Shown: positions 53,366-62,597 of the stretch, in pieces
Layout: every line of letters begins with the position of its first letter
Numbering within the stretch: position 1 is the first letter of the stretch
NCBI RefSeq assembly: GCF_020510425.1
Contig: NZ_JAHBAH010000001.1
Location: 2,957,001 to 3,021,000 of the forward strand
Source: Quatrionicoccus australiensis
GTDB lineage: Bacteria > Pseudomonadota > Gammaproteobacteria > Burkholderiales > Rhodocyclaceae
Length of the DNA: 64,000 bases
Direction of reading: 5' to 3'
Translations under genes and position numbers: made by a program
The notes under the pieces: model-generated
The model's input: the letters and a program-made list of their open reading frames with translations, nothing else
The model's database searches: none
What the model was told of the DNA's origin: nothing

Positions 53366-54763
53366 TCAGGGTTCCCGCAGCGCCGAGAACATGCGCAGGG
53401 TCAGCGGCTTCATCAGGTAGGCGGCAAAGGTGCGTTCGCCTGCCTTGATGATGACATCGACCGGCATGCCCGGATGCAGATGGTGGCTGCCGAGTTCTTT
53501 CAGACCTTCCGGCGTGACTTCGACGCGGGCAAGGAAGTAGGGCAGGCCGGTTAGCGGATCGGTATGGCGGTCGGAGGAAACCGAGCTGACCCGGCCCTCG
53601 ACCACCAGTTGCGGCCGGTCGGAGAAGGCATTGATGCGGATATCGGTGGCCTGCCCGGGATGAATGCGATTGACCATGCCCGGCTGCACCTGCACATCGA
53701 GCAGCAGTGCATCGCCTTGCGGTACGATTTCGAGAATGCGTCCGCCGGGGCCGACGATGCCGCCGATGGTCTGGGTCTGCAGCGAGACCACCTGGCCGTC
53801 GGCCGGGGCACGGACGACCGTACGCGCATATTCATCGCGCACTGCCTTGAGGCGTTCGCTCAGTGCCGACTGGTCGCGCTGGGCCTCGACCAGTTGCGCT
53901 TCGACATCGCGCAGGAAGTCCTGGCGCAACTGCAACTGGCGCAAGCGGATCTCGGCCGCCTGGCTGGCGTTTTTGGCAATGCTGGCCTGCAGTTCGCTGG
54001 TCACGCTGGACAGTTCGGCCTGGGTGCGTTCCTGGGCGAGCAACTGGTTGCGCGACGCGTAGCCTTCGGCAACCAGGCCGCGCATGCCGTCGATTTCCTG
54101 TTGCAGGAAGCCCGATTGCTGGGTGCGTGCAGTCAGTTGCTGGCGGGTGCCCTGCAATTGCTTGTCGAGGGCGGCGAGATTCTGGCCGTAGATCGCCTGT
54201 TCGTTGTCGAGGGCCAGCTTGCGGGTCTTGAAGAGATGTTCCTGCGCGCTGACCAGTTCCTTGCCCCAGGGCTCGGCAAAGTAGGTCCTGATCTCCTCCG
54301 GGTACTGGATGCTGCTGCCCTGGCTTTGCTCGGCCTTCAGGCGGGCGAGGCGCACCGCCGCGGCAACATATTGCTGCAGTATGGTGTCCAGCGCGGCCTT
54401 GGCCTGAACGTCTTCAAAGGTGACGAGGATGTCGCCGGCCTTGACCCCCTGGTTTTCCTTGACGCGGATGCTGGCAACGACGCCGCCGGTCAGGTGGGAG
54501 ACGGTCTTGCGTTTGGATTCCACGGCCACCGAGCCGCTCGCCACGACACCTTCTTCCAGCGGGGCGAAAAAGGCCCAGAGCAGGAAGCCGCCGAAGCCGA
54601 AGATGATGATGTTGCGGCCCAGATTCATCGCCTGGCGCGGATTTTCCCAGTCGTCGAGTGCTGGATCGATGTTTTTCACGCGCGGGAAGATGAAGCCCTT
54701 GAAGGCGATGCGCAGTTGTTGCAGGAAACGGCGAAGGGGAGATTTACTGGGGCGCATGGCCAT
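53366..54763 (-). CDS. HlyD-family membrane fusion protein (type I secretion)
   Basis: A 465-aa periplasmic adaptor: short N-terminal cytoplasmic tail, one membrane helix (FGFGGFLLWAFFAP), the HlyD biotinyl-lipoyl part (SGSVAVESKRKTVSHLTGGVVASIRVKENQGVKAGD, quoted in part), a long coiled coil and the C-terminal beta part (VVRAPADGQVVSLQTQTIGGIVGPGGRILEIVP in part). Matches PrtE/LapC-type adaptors. ATG 54763 or 54757 may start; both overlap the ABC gene's end. Confidence 0.92.
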   Translation of the reverse strand: MAMRPSKSPLRRFLQQLRIAFKGFIFPRVKNIDPALDDWENPRQAMNLGRNIIIFGFGGFLLWAFFAPLEEGVVASGSVAVESKRKTVSHLTGGVVASIRVKENQGVKAGDILVTFEDVQAKAALDTILQQYVAAAVRLARLKAEQSQGSSIQYPEEIRTYFAEPWGKELVSAQEHLFKTRKLALDNEQAIYGQNLAALDKQLQGTRQQLTARTQQSGFLQQEIDGMRGLVAEGYASRNQLLAQERTQAELSSVTSELQASIAKNASQAAEIRLRQLQLRQDFLRDVEAQLVEAQRDQSALSERLKAVRDEYARTVVRAPADGQVVSLQTQTIGGIVGPGGRILEIVPQGDALLLDVQVQPGMVNRIHPGQATDIRINAFSDRPQLVVEGRVSSVSSDRHTDPLTGLPYFLARVEVTPEGLKELGSHHLHPGMPVDVIIKAGERTFAAYLMKPLTLRMFSALREP

Positions 54764-56501
54764 TTTCCACGGCAGGCGGTTGCTGGGGCAGGGTCTTGGC
54801 GGAAGCATTGGCCAGGCTCTGCAGCACGAGGTCGCGCGGGCCGAACAGCGCCACCTGGCCATCCTGCAGCATCAGGATCAGGTCGCAGTTGCGGATCGCA
54901 TTCGGGCGATGGCTGACCAGGACGATGGTCTGGCCGCGTTCGTGGGCCAGCTTGAGCGCTCCATCGAGCGCGAGTTCGCCGGCCTCGTCGAGGTTGGCAT
55001 TCGGTTCATCGAGAAAGACCAGGGCCGGCGTGCCGTACAGAGCACGGGCCAGGCCGATGCGCTGGCGCTGGCCGCCGGACAGGAAGGTGCCGCCGCTGCC
55101 GACTGGCGTGCCATAACCCTGCGCCAGACGCCGAATGATGTCGTCGACGCCGGCAGCCGAGGCAGCGGCGAGGATGGCCTCGCTGTTCAGCTCGCCATGG
55201 CGGCAGATGTTTTCGGCGACCGTGCCGTCGAACAGTTCGACGTCCTGCGGCAGATAGCCGATATGCGGGCCGAGGTCGGCGCGCGGCCAGTGCTGCATGT
55301 CGGCGCCGTCGATGCGGACGAGGCCGTTGAGCGGCTTCCAGACACCAGCCAGAACACGCAGCAGCGACGACTTGCCGGCGGCGCTGGCGCCGACCACGGC
55401 AACGCTGGCGCCGGCCGGAATGCGCAGGGTGATGTTCTTGAGCGTCGGAGTGGTCGAGCCGGGCGGGCCGGCATAGACGTTTTCGAGGAAAATCTCGCCC
55501 TTCGGTGCCGGCAGCTTGACGCCGGAAAAGCCGGGTTCGGGCAGTGACAAGGCATGGTCGATCCGCTTCCAGGCTTCGTGCGCGTCGATCCATTGCCGCC
55601 AGGAGGCGATCAGTTGCTCGATCGGCAGCATCATGCGGCTGGCCAGGATGGAGCCGGCGATCATACCGCCGGGCGTGAGCGAGCCGTCGACGGCGAGCAT
55701 CGCGCCGGCGCCGAGAATCAGGCCCTGCTGCAGCAGGCGGAAGAAGTGCGTGAAGGACGAGACATGCGCGGCGCGGTCGCTGGCGCGGGCCTGTTCGTAG
55801 AGATGGCCATCCTGGGCGGCCTGCCAGCGCCCGGTCAGGGCGGGCAGCATGCCCATCGCCTCGACCACTTCGCCGTTGCGCTGATTGACGTCGCTGATCT
55901 TCCTGGCTTCATGGGCGTGCGCGTTGGCGCGTGATAGCGGATGCTGGGTCAGCAGTTCGGTGACATAGGTCAGGATCGACAGGATGACGGCGCTGACCAG
56001 GGCAATCAGGCCGAGCCAGGGGTGCAGCATCATCGTGACGACAAAGTAGATCGGCACCCAGGGCGCGTCGAGGGCGGCGAGCATGGCCGGGCCGGTCAGG
56101 AAGTAGCGGATTTTCGACAGGTCGCCGAGCAGCGAGCGGCCGGCGCTGCTGCCCTGGTCGATGTTCAGGCGATGCGCGGCGGCGAGCAGGCGTTTGCCGA
56201 GCACATGGTCGAGACGCACGCCGACACGAACCATGATGCGGCTGCGCGACCATTCGATCAGACTGAGCACGCCAAAGAGAAACAGCGTGATCAGGCTCAG
56301 CATGAGCAGGGTCGTCATGTTGCGGCTGGTCAGCACCCGGTCGTAGACCTGCAGGCTGTACAGCGACGGTGCCAGCATCAGGAAATTGATGACCAGCGAG
56401 AAGGCGAACACCGAAACCAGTGTCGAGCGCATTTCCCAGAGGGCCGCGATCAGCGGCGAGGCGAGCAGGGGGCTGCCCGGTGTCTTTTGTGCTTGGCTCA
56501 T
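54744..56501 (-). CDS. type I secretion ABC transporter (PrtD-like)
   Basis: A 585-aa half-transporter: membrane domain (about 20-300) and nucleotide-binding domain with Walker A GASAAGKSS, signature LSGGQRQR and Walker B ALVFLDEPN. No C39 peptidase or C39-like N-terminal domain is present, as in PrtD-type exporters of proteases/RTX proteins. It follows the 1176-aa glycosyltransferase by a 4-bp overlap (ATGA) and precedes its HlyD and TolC partners. Confidence 0.93.
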   Translation of the reverse strand: MSQAQKTPGSPLLASPLIAALWEMRSTLVSVFAFSLVINFLMLAPSLYSLQVYDRVLTSRNMTTLLMLSLITLFLFGVLSLIEWSRSRIMVRVGVRLDHVLGKRLLAAAHRLNIDQGSSAGRSLLGDLSKIRYFLTGPAMLAALDAPWVPIYFVVTMMLHPWLGLIALVSAVILSILTYVTELLTQHPLSRANAHAHEARKISDVNQRNGEVVEAMGMLPALTGRWQAAQDGHLYEQARASDRAAHVSSFTHFFRLLQQGLILGAGAMLAVDGSLTPGGMIAGSILASRMMLPIEQLIASWRQWIDAHEAWKRIDHALSLPEPGFSGVKLPAPKGEIFLENVYAGPPGSTTPTLKNITLRIPAGASVAVVGASAAGKSSLLRVLAGVWKPLNGLVRIDGADMQHWPRADLGPHIGYLPQDVELFDGTVAENICRHGELNSEAILAAASAAGVDDIIRRLAQGYGTPVGSGGTFLSGGQRQRIGLARALYGTPALVFLDEPNANLDEAGELALDGALKLAHERGQTIVLVSHRPNAIRNCDLILMLQDGQVALFGPRDLVLQSLANASAKTLPQQPPAVENGHAPQ

Positions 56502-59500
56502 GCGTGATCTTTCTTATCGCCGGCGCAGGCGTCAGCCCAGATGTCGGTGTACAGCGCCTCGATATCGCGGACAAAGCCGGCGGTGTCGAAAAGCGGCGTC
56601 GTCAGGCGGTTGGCCGCCAGTTTTTGCCGTAAATCGGCGAGTTGTTGCGGCTGGCGGCCGAGTTCGATGGCGAGTGCTTCGTAATGATCGAAATCGCCGG
56701 CGATCATCTCCGGCATGCCGACCGCGCTGACCAGGCTGGCGCCGACCCGCGAGGCAAAGCGCTCGCCGGGGAGGGTGAGGACGGGAACGCCGGCCCACAG
56801 CGCATCGCTCGCCGTTGTGTGGCCGTTGTACCAGTAGGTATCGAGAAAGAGGTCGGCGTGGCGCAGGCGCGACAGATGCTGCGCCTTGGGCATGATCTTG
56901 CCGAACACCAGACGTTCGGGGGCGACGCCCTGTGCCGCCGCCTCGCGGCGCAGGTTGGCTTCGGTCTGGACCTGGCCGGCGCACAGCCAGAGCACGCTGT
57001 CCGGCACGGCCTTGAGGATGTTCATCCAGCGCGTCCAGATCAGCGGGTCGATCTTGTAATGCGTACAGAAGCAGGTGAACACCACGCCGCTTTCCGGGAG
57101 GCCGCAGGCGGCGCGCGTCGGTTGCGGTTCGGCGATGTCCTGCTCGCGGTCATTGACCTGGTAGCAGTGCGGCAGATAGGCGAACTTTTCCGAATAGGCA
57201 GCCTGCGCGGCGGGTGGCGTGACGATGCGGTCGGTGATGATCCAGTCGATGAAATCGGCGCCCATGCTGCCCGGATAGCCGAGATACTGGACCTGCACCG
57301 GTGCCGGGCGGAAGGCGAAAATCTCGCTTTTGCAGTCGCGCGTGTAGCCCTTGAGGTCGATCAGGATGTCGATTTCGTCGTCGTGGATGCGCTGCGCGAT
57401 GGCCGCGGCGCCCTGACCGCGCAGCTCGTTGAAGTGCTCGATGTCGTGCAGGGCCTGCCGGCGATAGTGGCTGCCATCGTCCGGTCCCCACGAATAGGCG
57501 TGGATGGAGAAGCGGCTGCGGTCGTGCAGCTTGAACAGGCCGCGCATCAGGTGCATCGTCGCGTGGTCGTGGAAGTCGCTGGAGGCGTAGCCGATGCGCA
57601 GTTTGCTGCGGTGTACCGGTCGACGCGGCGTAAAGGGCAAAATTCCCTTGGCCAGGTTGGCGGCACTGCGTCTGGCGGCGACCAATTGCAGGCTTTCCGG
57701 GATGTCGACCGGTAGCGAGAGCAGCACGAAGGGCGGAATCTCGGCTTGCAGATTGCCATCCGGCGCCATGTGTTCGACCAGGTGGCGGGCTTCCGGCAGC
57801 ACCTGCTGCCAGTCGCAGAATTTCATCGACAGGTGCAGGGCTTCGGCGCGGGCGCCGAGATGGCTGGGATTGAGCGCCAGGCAGCGCTGTTCGCAGGCGA
57901 GTGCCTCGGCAAAGCGGCCGGTAAAGCCGTAGAGCGCGCCGAGGTTGAACAGCGCGCTGAAGTAGTTCGGGTCGATCTCGATGGCACGGCGGTAGGCGGC
58001 TTCGGCCGCCGGGAAGTCGCCCAGCCCCTGATAAACCACGCCGAGGTTGTAGCTGGCGCGCGAATGCCCCGGGCTGCGCGCGAGAACTGCCTGGAAGTGA
58101 GCAACCGCTTCGTTGTCGCGTCCCTGTTTGTGCTGCAGGACGCCGAGGTTGTATTCCGACTCGATATGCTGCGGATCGGCCGCCAGCGCTTCGACGAGGG
58201 CGGCTTCGGCTTCGTTGTGGCGGCCGAGTTCCGACAGGGCGGCCCCCAGATTGTTGAGCAGTGCCGGGTTGCCGGGCATCATGGAAAGTGCCGTTTTTGC
58301 CATGTCGACCGCTACGTCCGGTCGGCCGAGCTGGCGCTCGACATCGGAAAGCTCGCGCAGCGCGGCGAGGTGCTTCGGTTCCTTGGCGAGCGCCGCGGCG
58401 TAGCAGTCGCGTGCCGCGGCGATGCGGCCGGCATCCTTGTGCAGGTTGCCGAGATTGCACAGCGCATCGTGGAAATCGGGTTTGAGGCGCAGGGCTTCCT
58501 GATAGGCAGCCTGGGCGCAGAGGGTGTTGCCTTCGCGCCGGCAGATCATGCCGTACAGCGTCCAGATGTCCGGGCGCCGCGTTTCGTGGTCGAGGGCGCG
58601 TTCGATCAGCAGGCCGGCGCGCGTGCCATCGCCCTGTTGGTGAGCGTCCAGCGCATCCATGACGACCGGGTGGGTGGCTTGGCGATTGGCGAGCAGAGCC
58701 TGCAATTCGCTATGCAGGGCGCGGCTGACGCTGCCCCAGTCGCCGCTGCTCGTCTGGCGGAACAGGCGGGCCGATGGATACCAGTAACTGCGCGTCGGCG
58801 TGCCCAGCCAGCGCCAGTCGGCGACATGCATGAGCATGACCCAGACGCGCTTGCCGAGGGCGCCGGCAAGATGGGCGACCGAGGTGTCGGAGGTGATGAC
58901 CAGGTCGAGCGCCATGATGTAGTTGGCGGTGTCGGTGAAGTCCTGGATTTCCTGGTCGAGATCGATGATCGGGTCGGTCGGGCGCAGGTCGTTGCGACCG
59001 TCGCCCTTCTGCAGGCCGAAGAAGCGCACGCCGGGCAGGTCCCACAACGGGCGCAGTACGTCGAGGCGCGGCGAACGGAAACGGTCGTTCTTGACGCCGG
59101 GGTTGCCGGCCCAGACGATGCCGACCTTGAGCGCAGCCGGATCGCCGGCCAGCTCGTTCAGGCGGCTGGCGGCGGCGCCGGGATTCGGGGCGCTCAGGTA
59201 GGGCAGGCCGGGAACGCCGGCGAGTTCGAGCTGCAGCACATGCGGCAGGCTCATCACCGAGAGCTGGCAATCAAAAGGCGGCAAGGCCTCGCCCATCGGG
59301 ATGACTTGTGCGACACCCGGCAGCCGGGCCACCAGGCGGGCGAGCGGGGGCAGGACTTCGAGCACGACCCGGCCGCCGCGCGCCGCGACCCAGGGTACGA
59401 AGCGCAGGAACTGCAGCGCATCGCCGTAACCTTGTTCGCAATAGAGCAGGATGGTCTTGCCGGCGAGCGGCTCGCCGTTCCAGCGCGGTCGCGTGAATTC

Positions 59501-60028
59501 GCGCGGCACCGGCAGACGGCGCAAAAAGCGCGATTCGTAGCCGGCAAAGCCTTCCTTGTAGCGACCGCCGGCAAGCAGGGCGAGGGCGCGGTCCCATTGC
59601 GGGTCGGCGGCGCCGGCCTCGAGTTCGAGCGCCTTGTCGTGCCATTGCACGGCTTCGGCGAAGCGGCCGAGGTCGGAGAGCACGCAGCCGATATTGTTGG
59701 CGGCACCGCTGTTCGGGCGCAGCTTGAAGGCGATCAGGTAATGCGCCAGCGACTCGTCGGGCGAACCTTCCCAGCGTTCGAGATTGGCCAGGTTGGTATG
59801 TGCGTCGGCATAGTCGGGCGAGCGCGCAATCGCCTGCAGGTAGGCGTCGCGGGCGCCGGTGATGTCGCCCTGCGCCTTGCGGAGCATGCCGCACAGCGTC
59901 CAGGCGTCGGCCCGGCTGCTGTCGACCTGCATGTAGCTGGCGACCAGGGCGGCGGCCTGGGCGTATTCCTTTTGCTCGTACCCGGCGAGTGCCGCGGTCA
60001 GCAGGCTGTCGTCAATGGGTGCTGGCAT
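56498..60028 (-). CDS. bifunctional TPR-GT9-like/TPR-GT41 glycosyltransferase
   Basis: A 1176-aa protein with four modules. Residues of about 1-165 are TPR; about 170-440 resemble GT9-type (ADP-heptose transferase-like) domains (TILLYCEQGYGDALQFLRFVPW, KVGIVWAGNPGVKNDRFRS, TSDTSVAHLAGALGKRVWVML). About 455-755 are TPR again; about 790-1165 are GT41 with the catalytic motif IGYASSDFHDHATMHLM and GHTTASDALWAGVPVLT. Two transferase centres in one chain suggest processive or paired protein glycosylation. It overlaps the type I ABC gene. Confidence 0.9.
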   Translation of the reverse strand: MPAPIDDSLLTAALAGYEQKEYAQAAALVASYMQVDSSRADAWTLCGMLRKAQGDITGARDAYLQAIARSPDYADAHTNLANLERWEGSPDESLAHYLIAFKLRPNSGAANNIGCVLSDLGRFAEAVQWHDKALELEAGAADPQWDRALALLAGGRYKEGFAGYESRFLRRLPVPREFTRPRWNGEPLAGKTILLYCEQGYGDALQFLRFVPWVAARGGRVVLEVLPPLARLVARLPGVAQVIPMGEALPPFDCQLSVMSLPHVLQLELAGVPGLPYLSAPNPGAAASRLNELAGDPAALKVGIVWAGNPGVKNDRFRSPRLDVLRPLWDLPGVRFFGLQKGDGRNDLRPTDPIIDLDQEIQDFTDTANYIMALDLVITSDTSVAHLAGALGKRVWVMLMHVADWRWLGTPTRSYWYPSARLFRQTSSGDWGSVSRALHSELQALLANRQATHPVVMDALDAHQQGDGTRAGLLIERALDHETRRPDIWTLYGMICRREGNTLCAQAAYQEALRLKPDFHDALCNLGNLHKDAGRIAAARDCYAAALAKEPKHLAALRELSDVERQLGRPDVAVDMAKTALSMMPGNPALLNNLGAALSELGRHNEAEAALVEALAADPQHIESEYNLGVLQHKQGRDNEAVAHFQAVLARSPGHSRASYNLGVVYQGLGDFPAAEAAYRRAIEIDPNYFSALFNLGALYGFTGRFAEALACEQRCLALNPSHLGARAEALHLSMKFCDWQQVLPEARHLVEHMAPDGNLQAEIPPFVLLSLPVDIPESLQLVAARRSAANLAKGILPFTPRRPVHRSKLRIGYASSDFHDHATMHLMRGLFKLHDRSRFSIHAYSWGPDDGSHYRRQALHDIEHFNELRGQGAAAIAQRIHDDEIDILIDLKGYTRDCKSEIFAFRPAPVQVQYLGYPGSMGADFIDWIITDRIVTPPAAQAAYSEKFAYLPHCYQVNDREQDIAEPQPTRAACGLPESGVVFTCFCTHYKIDPLIWTRWMNILKAVPDSVLWLCAGQVQTEANLRREAAAQGVAPERLVFGKIMPKAQHLSRLRHADLFLDTYWYNGHTTASDALWAGVPVLTLPGERFASRVGASLVSAVGMPEMIAGDFDHYEALAIELGRQPQQLADLRQKLAANRLTTPLFDTAGFVRDIEALYTDIWADACAGDKKDHA

Positions 60029-62597
60029 CCGGGGCGTTGGGCGCTTGGTAACGGGAGGGCTTGATCGCCTTGAGGGCGAACGAGAAGGTGGTGTTGTCGT
60101 CCTGGCTGAAGGCGGTGCTGAAATCCGCCTTGAAAATGTAGCGGAAATCGCTCATCGCGGTGCGTCCGACCTGGGCGATGTACTGCGCCTGATCGAGGAA
60201 GATGAAGTTTTCCGGCTGGATGACGCGGGTGTGTGAGGGATCACCCCAGGCCCACGGCGAATGGCGTGACGGGCAGGTGCCGATGAGCAGGCCGCCCGGT
60301 CGCAGGATGCGCCACAGTTCGGCGAACTGCGCGAAGAAGAACTTGTAGTCGCCCTGCTGGCCGGTGTGTTCGAGCACTTCGTAGGCGTGGATCTCGTCGA
60401 AGCTGTTGTCCTCGAAGGGCAGCGGCAGTTGCGTCAGGTCCCAGACCAGGTCTGGCTTGTGGTCGGCATTGATGTCGAGTGTGGTCAGGTTGTGCCAGTC
60501 CTGGCGGCCGTTGGCGGCCAGTTTCTTGACGCGGCTGGAGCCTGCGCCGATCAGCAGTTCGCGGTAATCCTGCACGGGTGATGCCTCCTCGTCGGCGGGC
60601 AGCGGGTGAATCGTCGCCGGCGCCTGTCCTTTTTCATGGCGGGCCTGCATGGCCCGGTACAAACCTTCCAGATCCCGGGTGAAGGCCCGGGAGTCGAACA
60701 ATTGACTGTTGCTGCGTGCCGCGACCAGCCGGGCAGCGACTTCGCCGCGCCAGGCCGGATCGGTGGCCAGTTGCATGACGCGCGCGAAATAGCTGTCAGC
60801 ATCGTGCGCGATCAGTTCCGGCAGGCCGACTGCACTGAGCAGGCTGGACGAGACGCGCGATTGAAAACTGTCGCCCTGCCAGGCTACCACCGGCACACCG
60901 GCCCACAGCGCATCGCTGGCCGTGGTGTGCGCATTGTACGGCTGCGTGTCGAGAAAGACATCGGCTTCGCCGATGCGCGCGATGTGCTCGGCGAGCGGCG
61001 CGACCGGCGCGAAGATCAGGCGCTGGCCGGAAATGCCGGCTGCCTCCGCGGCGGCACGCAGGTTGGCTTCGGCTTCCGGGTTCGAGCGCAGCAACCACAG
61101 TACGCTGTCGGGCAGGGCCTGGAGCAGGCGACACCAGACGGCAAAGACTTCACGGCGGATCTTGTAGGTGTGGTTGAAGCAGCAAAAGACGAGGCCGCTT
61201 GGCGGCAGGCCGCAGGCGGAGCGGCCCGGCTTGTTGCCGAGCGGGCGCTGGCGGTCGTTGCACTGGTAGCTGCCGGGCAGGTAGGCGGCGGCTTCGTCGT
61301 AGGCGGCGAGATGCTCCGGTGGCGTGACGATGGCGTCGGTGATCACGTAATCGACGAAGCCGGCGCCGAGCGTGCCCGGATAGCCGAGATACTGCGCCTG
61401 CACCGGCGCCGGCCGCCAGGCGAGAATGCCGGTGCGCGAGTCGCGGGTGTAGCCCTTGAGGTCGACCAGGATGTCGATGCCGTCGGCCTGTATCTGGCGT
61501 GCCGCGGCCTCGTCGGTGAGGCGCCCGATTTCGCTGAAATGATCAAAGGCCTGCTTGAGGCGCTGGCGCATCTTGCCGCCATCGTCCGGGCCACTCGAAT
61601 AGGCGAACAGTTCGAAGTGCCGCTTGTCGTGCAGTTCGAAGACTTCGGCCATCAGGTAGGCGGTGGCGTGGTCGTGAAAGTCGGATGACAGGTAGCCGAT
61701 GCGCAATTTGCCCGTTTTTACCGGTCGACCGCTGGAAACGGGCAAAAATGGCTGCACCGAACCGTAGCGGCGTTGTGCCCACGAGCGGGCGCATTGCTGC
61801 TGTTCTTCGCGCGTTGCCGGGATGGCGAGGAAGGCGAACGGAAATACCGTACCGCCCTGGCGCACGCGCTGGCGGGCTTTCTCTTCGAGCGGTTCGGAAA
61901 TATCCCAGGCGCACAGCGACTGGGACAGACGCAGCAGCGAGGCCGCAGCGTCGGCATAGTCCGGATCGATGCGCACGGCCTCGCTCAGGTTGTGCAGGGC
62001 TTCACCGTTCTGGCCGGCATCCATGAGCAGGCCGCCGAGGTTGTAATAGGCGACCGCGGCCTGCGGGTCGAGGCGGATCGCGTTGCGGTTGGCTTCGGCC
62101 GCTTCGCCGATCTTTCCACGCGCCTGCAGGGTGGCGCCGATGTTGACCCAGGCGGTGGTGCTGGCCGGATCGGCGGCAAGCACGGCGCGCAACACCTGTT
62201 CCGACTCTTCCAGACGGCTCAGGCGGCGCAGTGCGTCGCCGCGTCCGATCGCCGCCTGCGGATTGTCCGGATTGAGTTGCAGGGCCTGGGCGAAACAGGC
62301 TTCGGCCTCGCTGTTGCGCTCGGCGGCGAGCAGGGCATTGCCCCAGTTGCCGAGCACGACGGCGCTAGCGGCCGGTGAGTCGGCAAGTTCATTGGCCCGG
62401 CTGTAGTGCCGGCAGGCATCGTCGATGCGGTTCTGCTTGCGCGCGACCAGGCCGAGCAGGTGGTGACCATCGGCCAGTTTCGGCTGGCTGGCAACCAGTT
62501 GCCCGGCCAGCTTGCCGGCTTCCTCGATGCGGCCGGCCGAGAAGGCCTGCATCGCGGCATTCAGCTGTTTCACTACGCTATCTTTGGCTTTGCTCAT
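60012..62597 (-). CDS. TPR-GT41-methyltransferase fusion
   Basis: An 861-aa protein: TPR (about 1-230), GT41 (about 295-650; IGYLSSDFHDHATAYLM, VDLKGYTRDSRTG, DTQPYNAHTTASDALWAGVPVV) and a C-terminal class I SAM methyltransferase (about 675-840; LLIGAGSSRVKKLA, LTTLDINADHKPDLVWDL, FDEIHAYEVLEHTG, LWRILRPGGLLIG). It would add a sugar and perhaps O-methylate it. It overlaps the 1176-aa gene by 17 bp. Confidence 0.9.
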   Translation of the reverse strand: MSKAKDSVVKQLNAAMQAFSAGRIEEAGKLAGQLVASQPKLADGHHLLGLVARKQNRIDDACRHYSRANELADSPAASAVVLGNWGNALLAAERNSEAEACFAQALQLNPDNPQAAIGRGDALRRLSRLEESEQVLRAVLAADPASTTAWVNIGATLQARGKIGEAAEANRNAIRLDPQAAVAYYNLGGLLMDAGQNGEALHNLSEAVRIDPDYADAAASLLRLSQSLCAWDISEPLEEKARQRVRQGGTVFPFAFLAIPATREEQQQCARSWAQRRYGSVQPFLPVSSGRPVKTGKLRIGYLSSDFHDHATAYLMAEVFELHDKRHFELFAYSSGPDDGGKMRQRLKQAFDHFSEIGRLTDEAAARQIQADGIDILVDLKGYTRDSRTGILAWRPAPVQAQYLGYPGTLGAGFVDYVITDAIVTPPEHLAAYDEAAAYLPGSYQCNDRQRPLGNKPGRSACGLPPSGLVFCCFNHTYKIRREVFAVWCRLLQALPDSVLWLLRSNPEAEANLRAAAEAAGISGQRLIFAPVAPLAEHIARIGEADVFLDTQPYNAHTTASDALWAGVPVVAWQGDSFQSRVSSSLLSAVGLPELIAHDADSYFARVMQLATDPAWRGEVAARLVAARSNSQLFDSRAFTRDLEGLYRAMQARHEKGQAPATIHPLPADEEASPVQDYRELLIGAGSSRVKKLAANGRQDWHNLTTLDINADHKPDLVWDLTQLPLPFEDNSFDEIHAYEVLEHTGQQGDYKFFFAQFAELWRILRPGGLLIGTCPSRHSPWAWGDPSHTRVIQPENFIFLDQAQYIAQVGRTAMSDFRYIFKADFSTAFSQDDNTTFSFALKAIKPSRYQAPNAPDASTH

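Noticed and set aside
57746..60064. 772-aa + strand ORF over the 1176-aa glycosyltransferase
   Set aside because: Antisense shadow; the minus frame has complete TPR and GT motifs.
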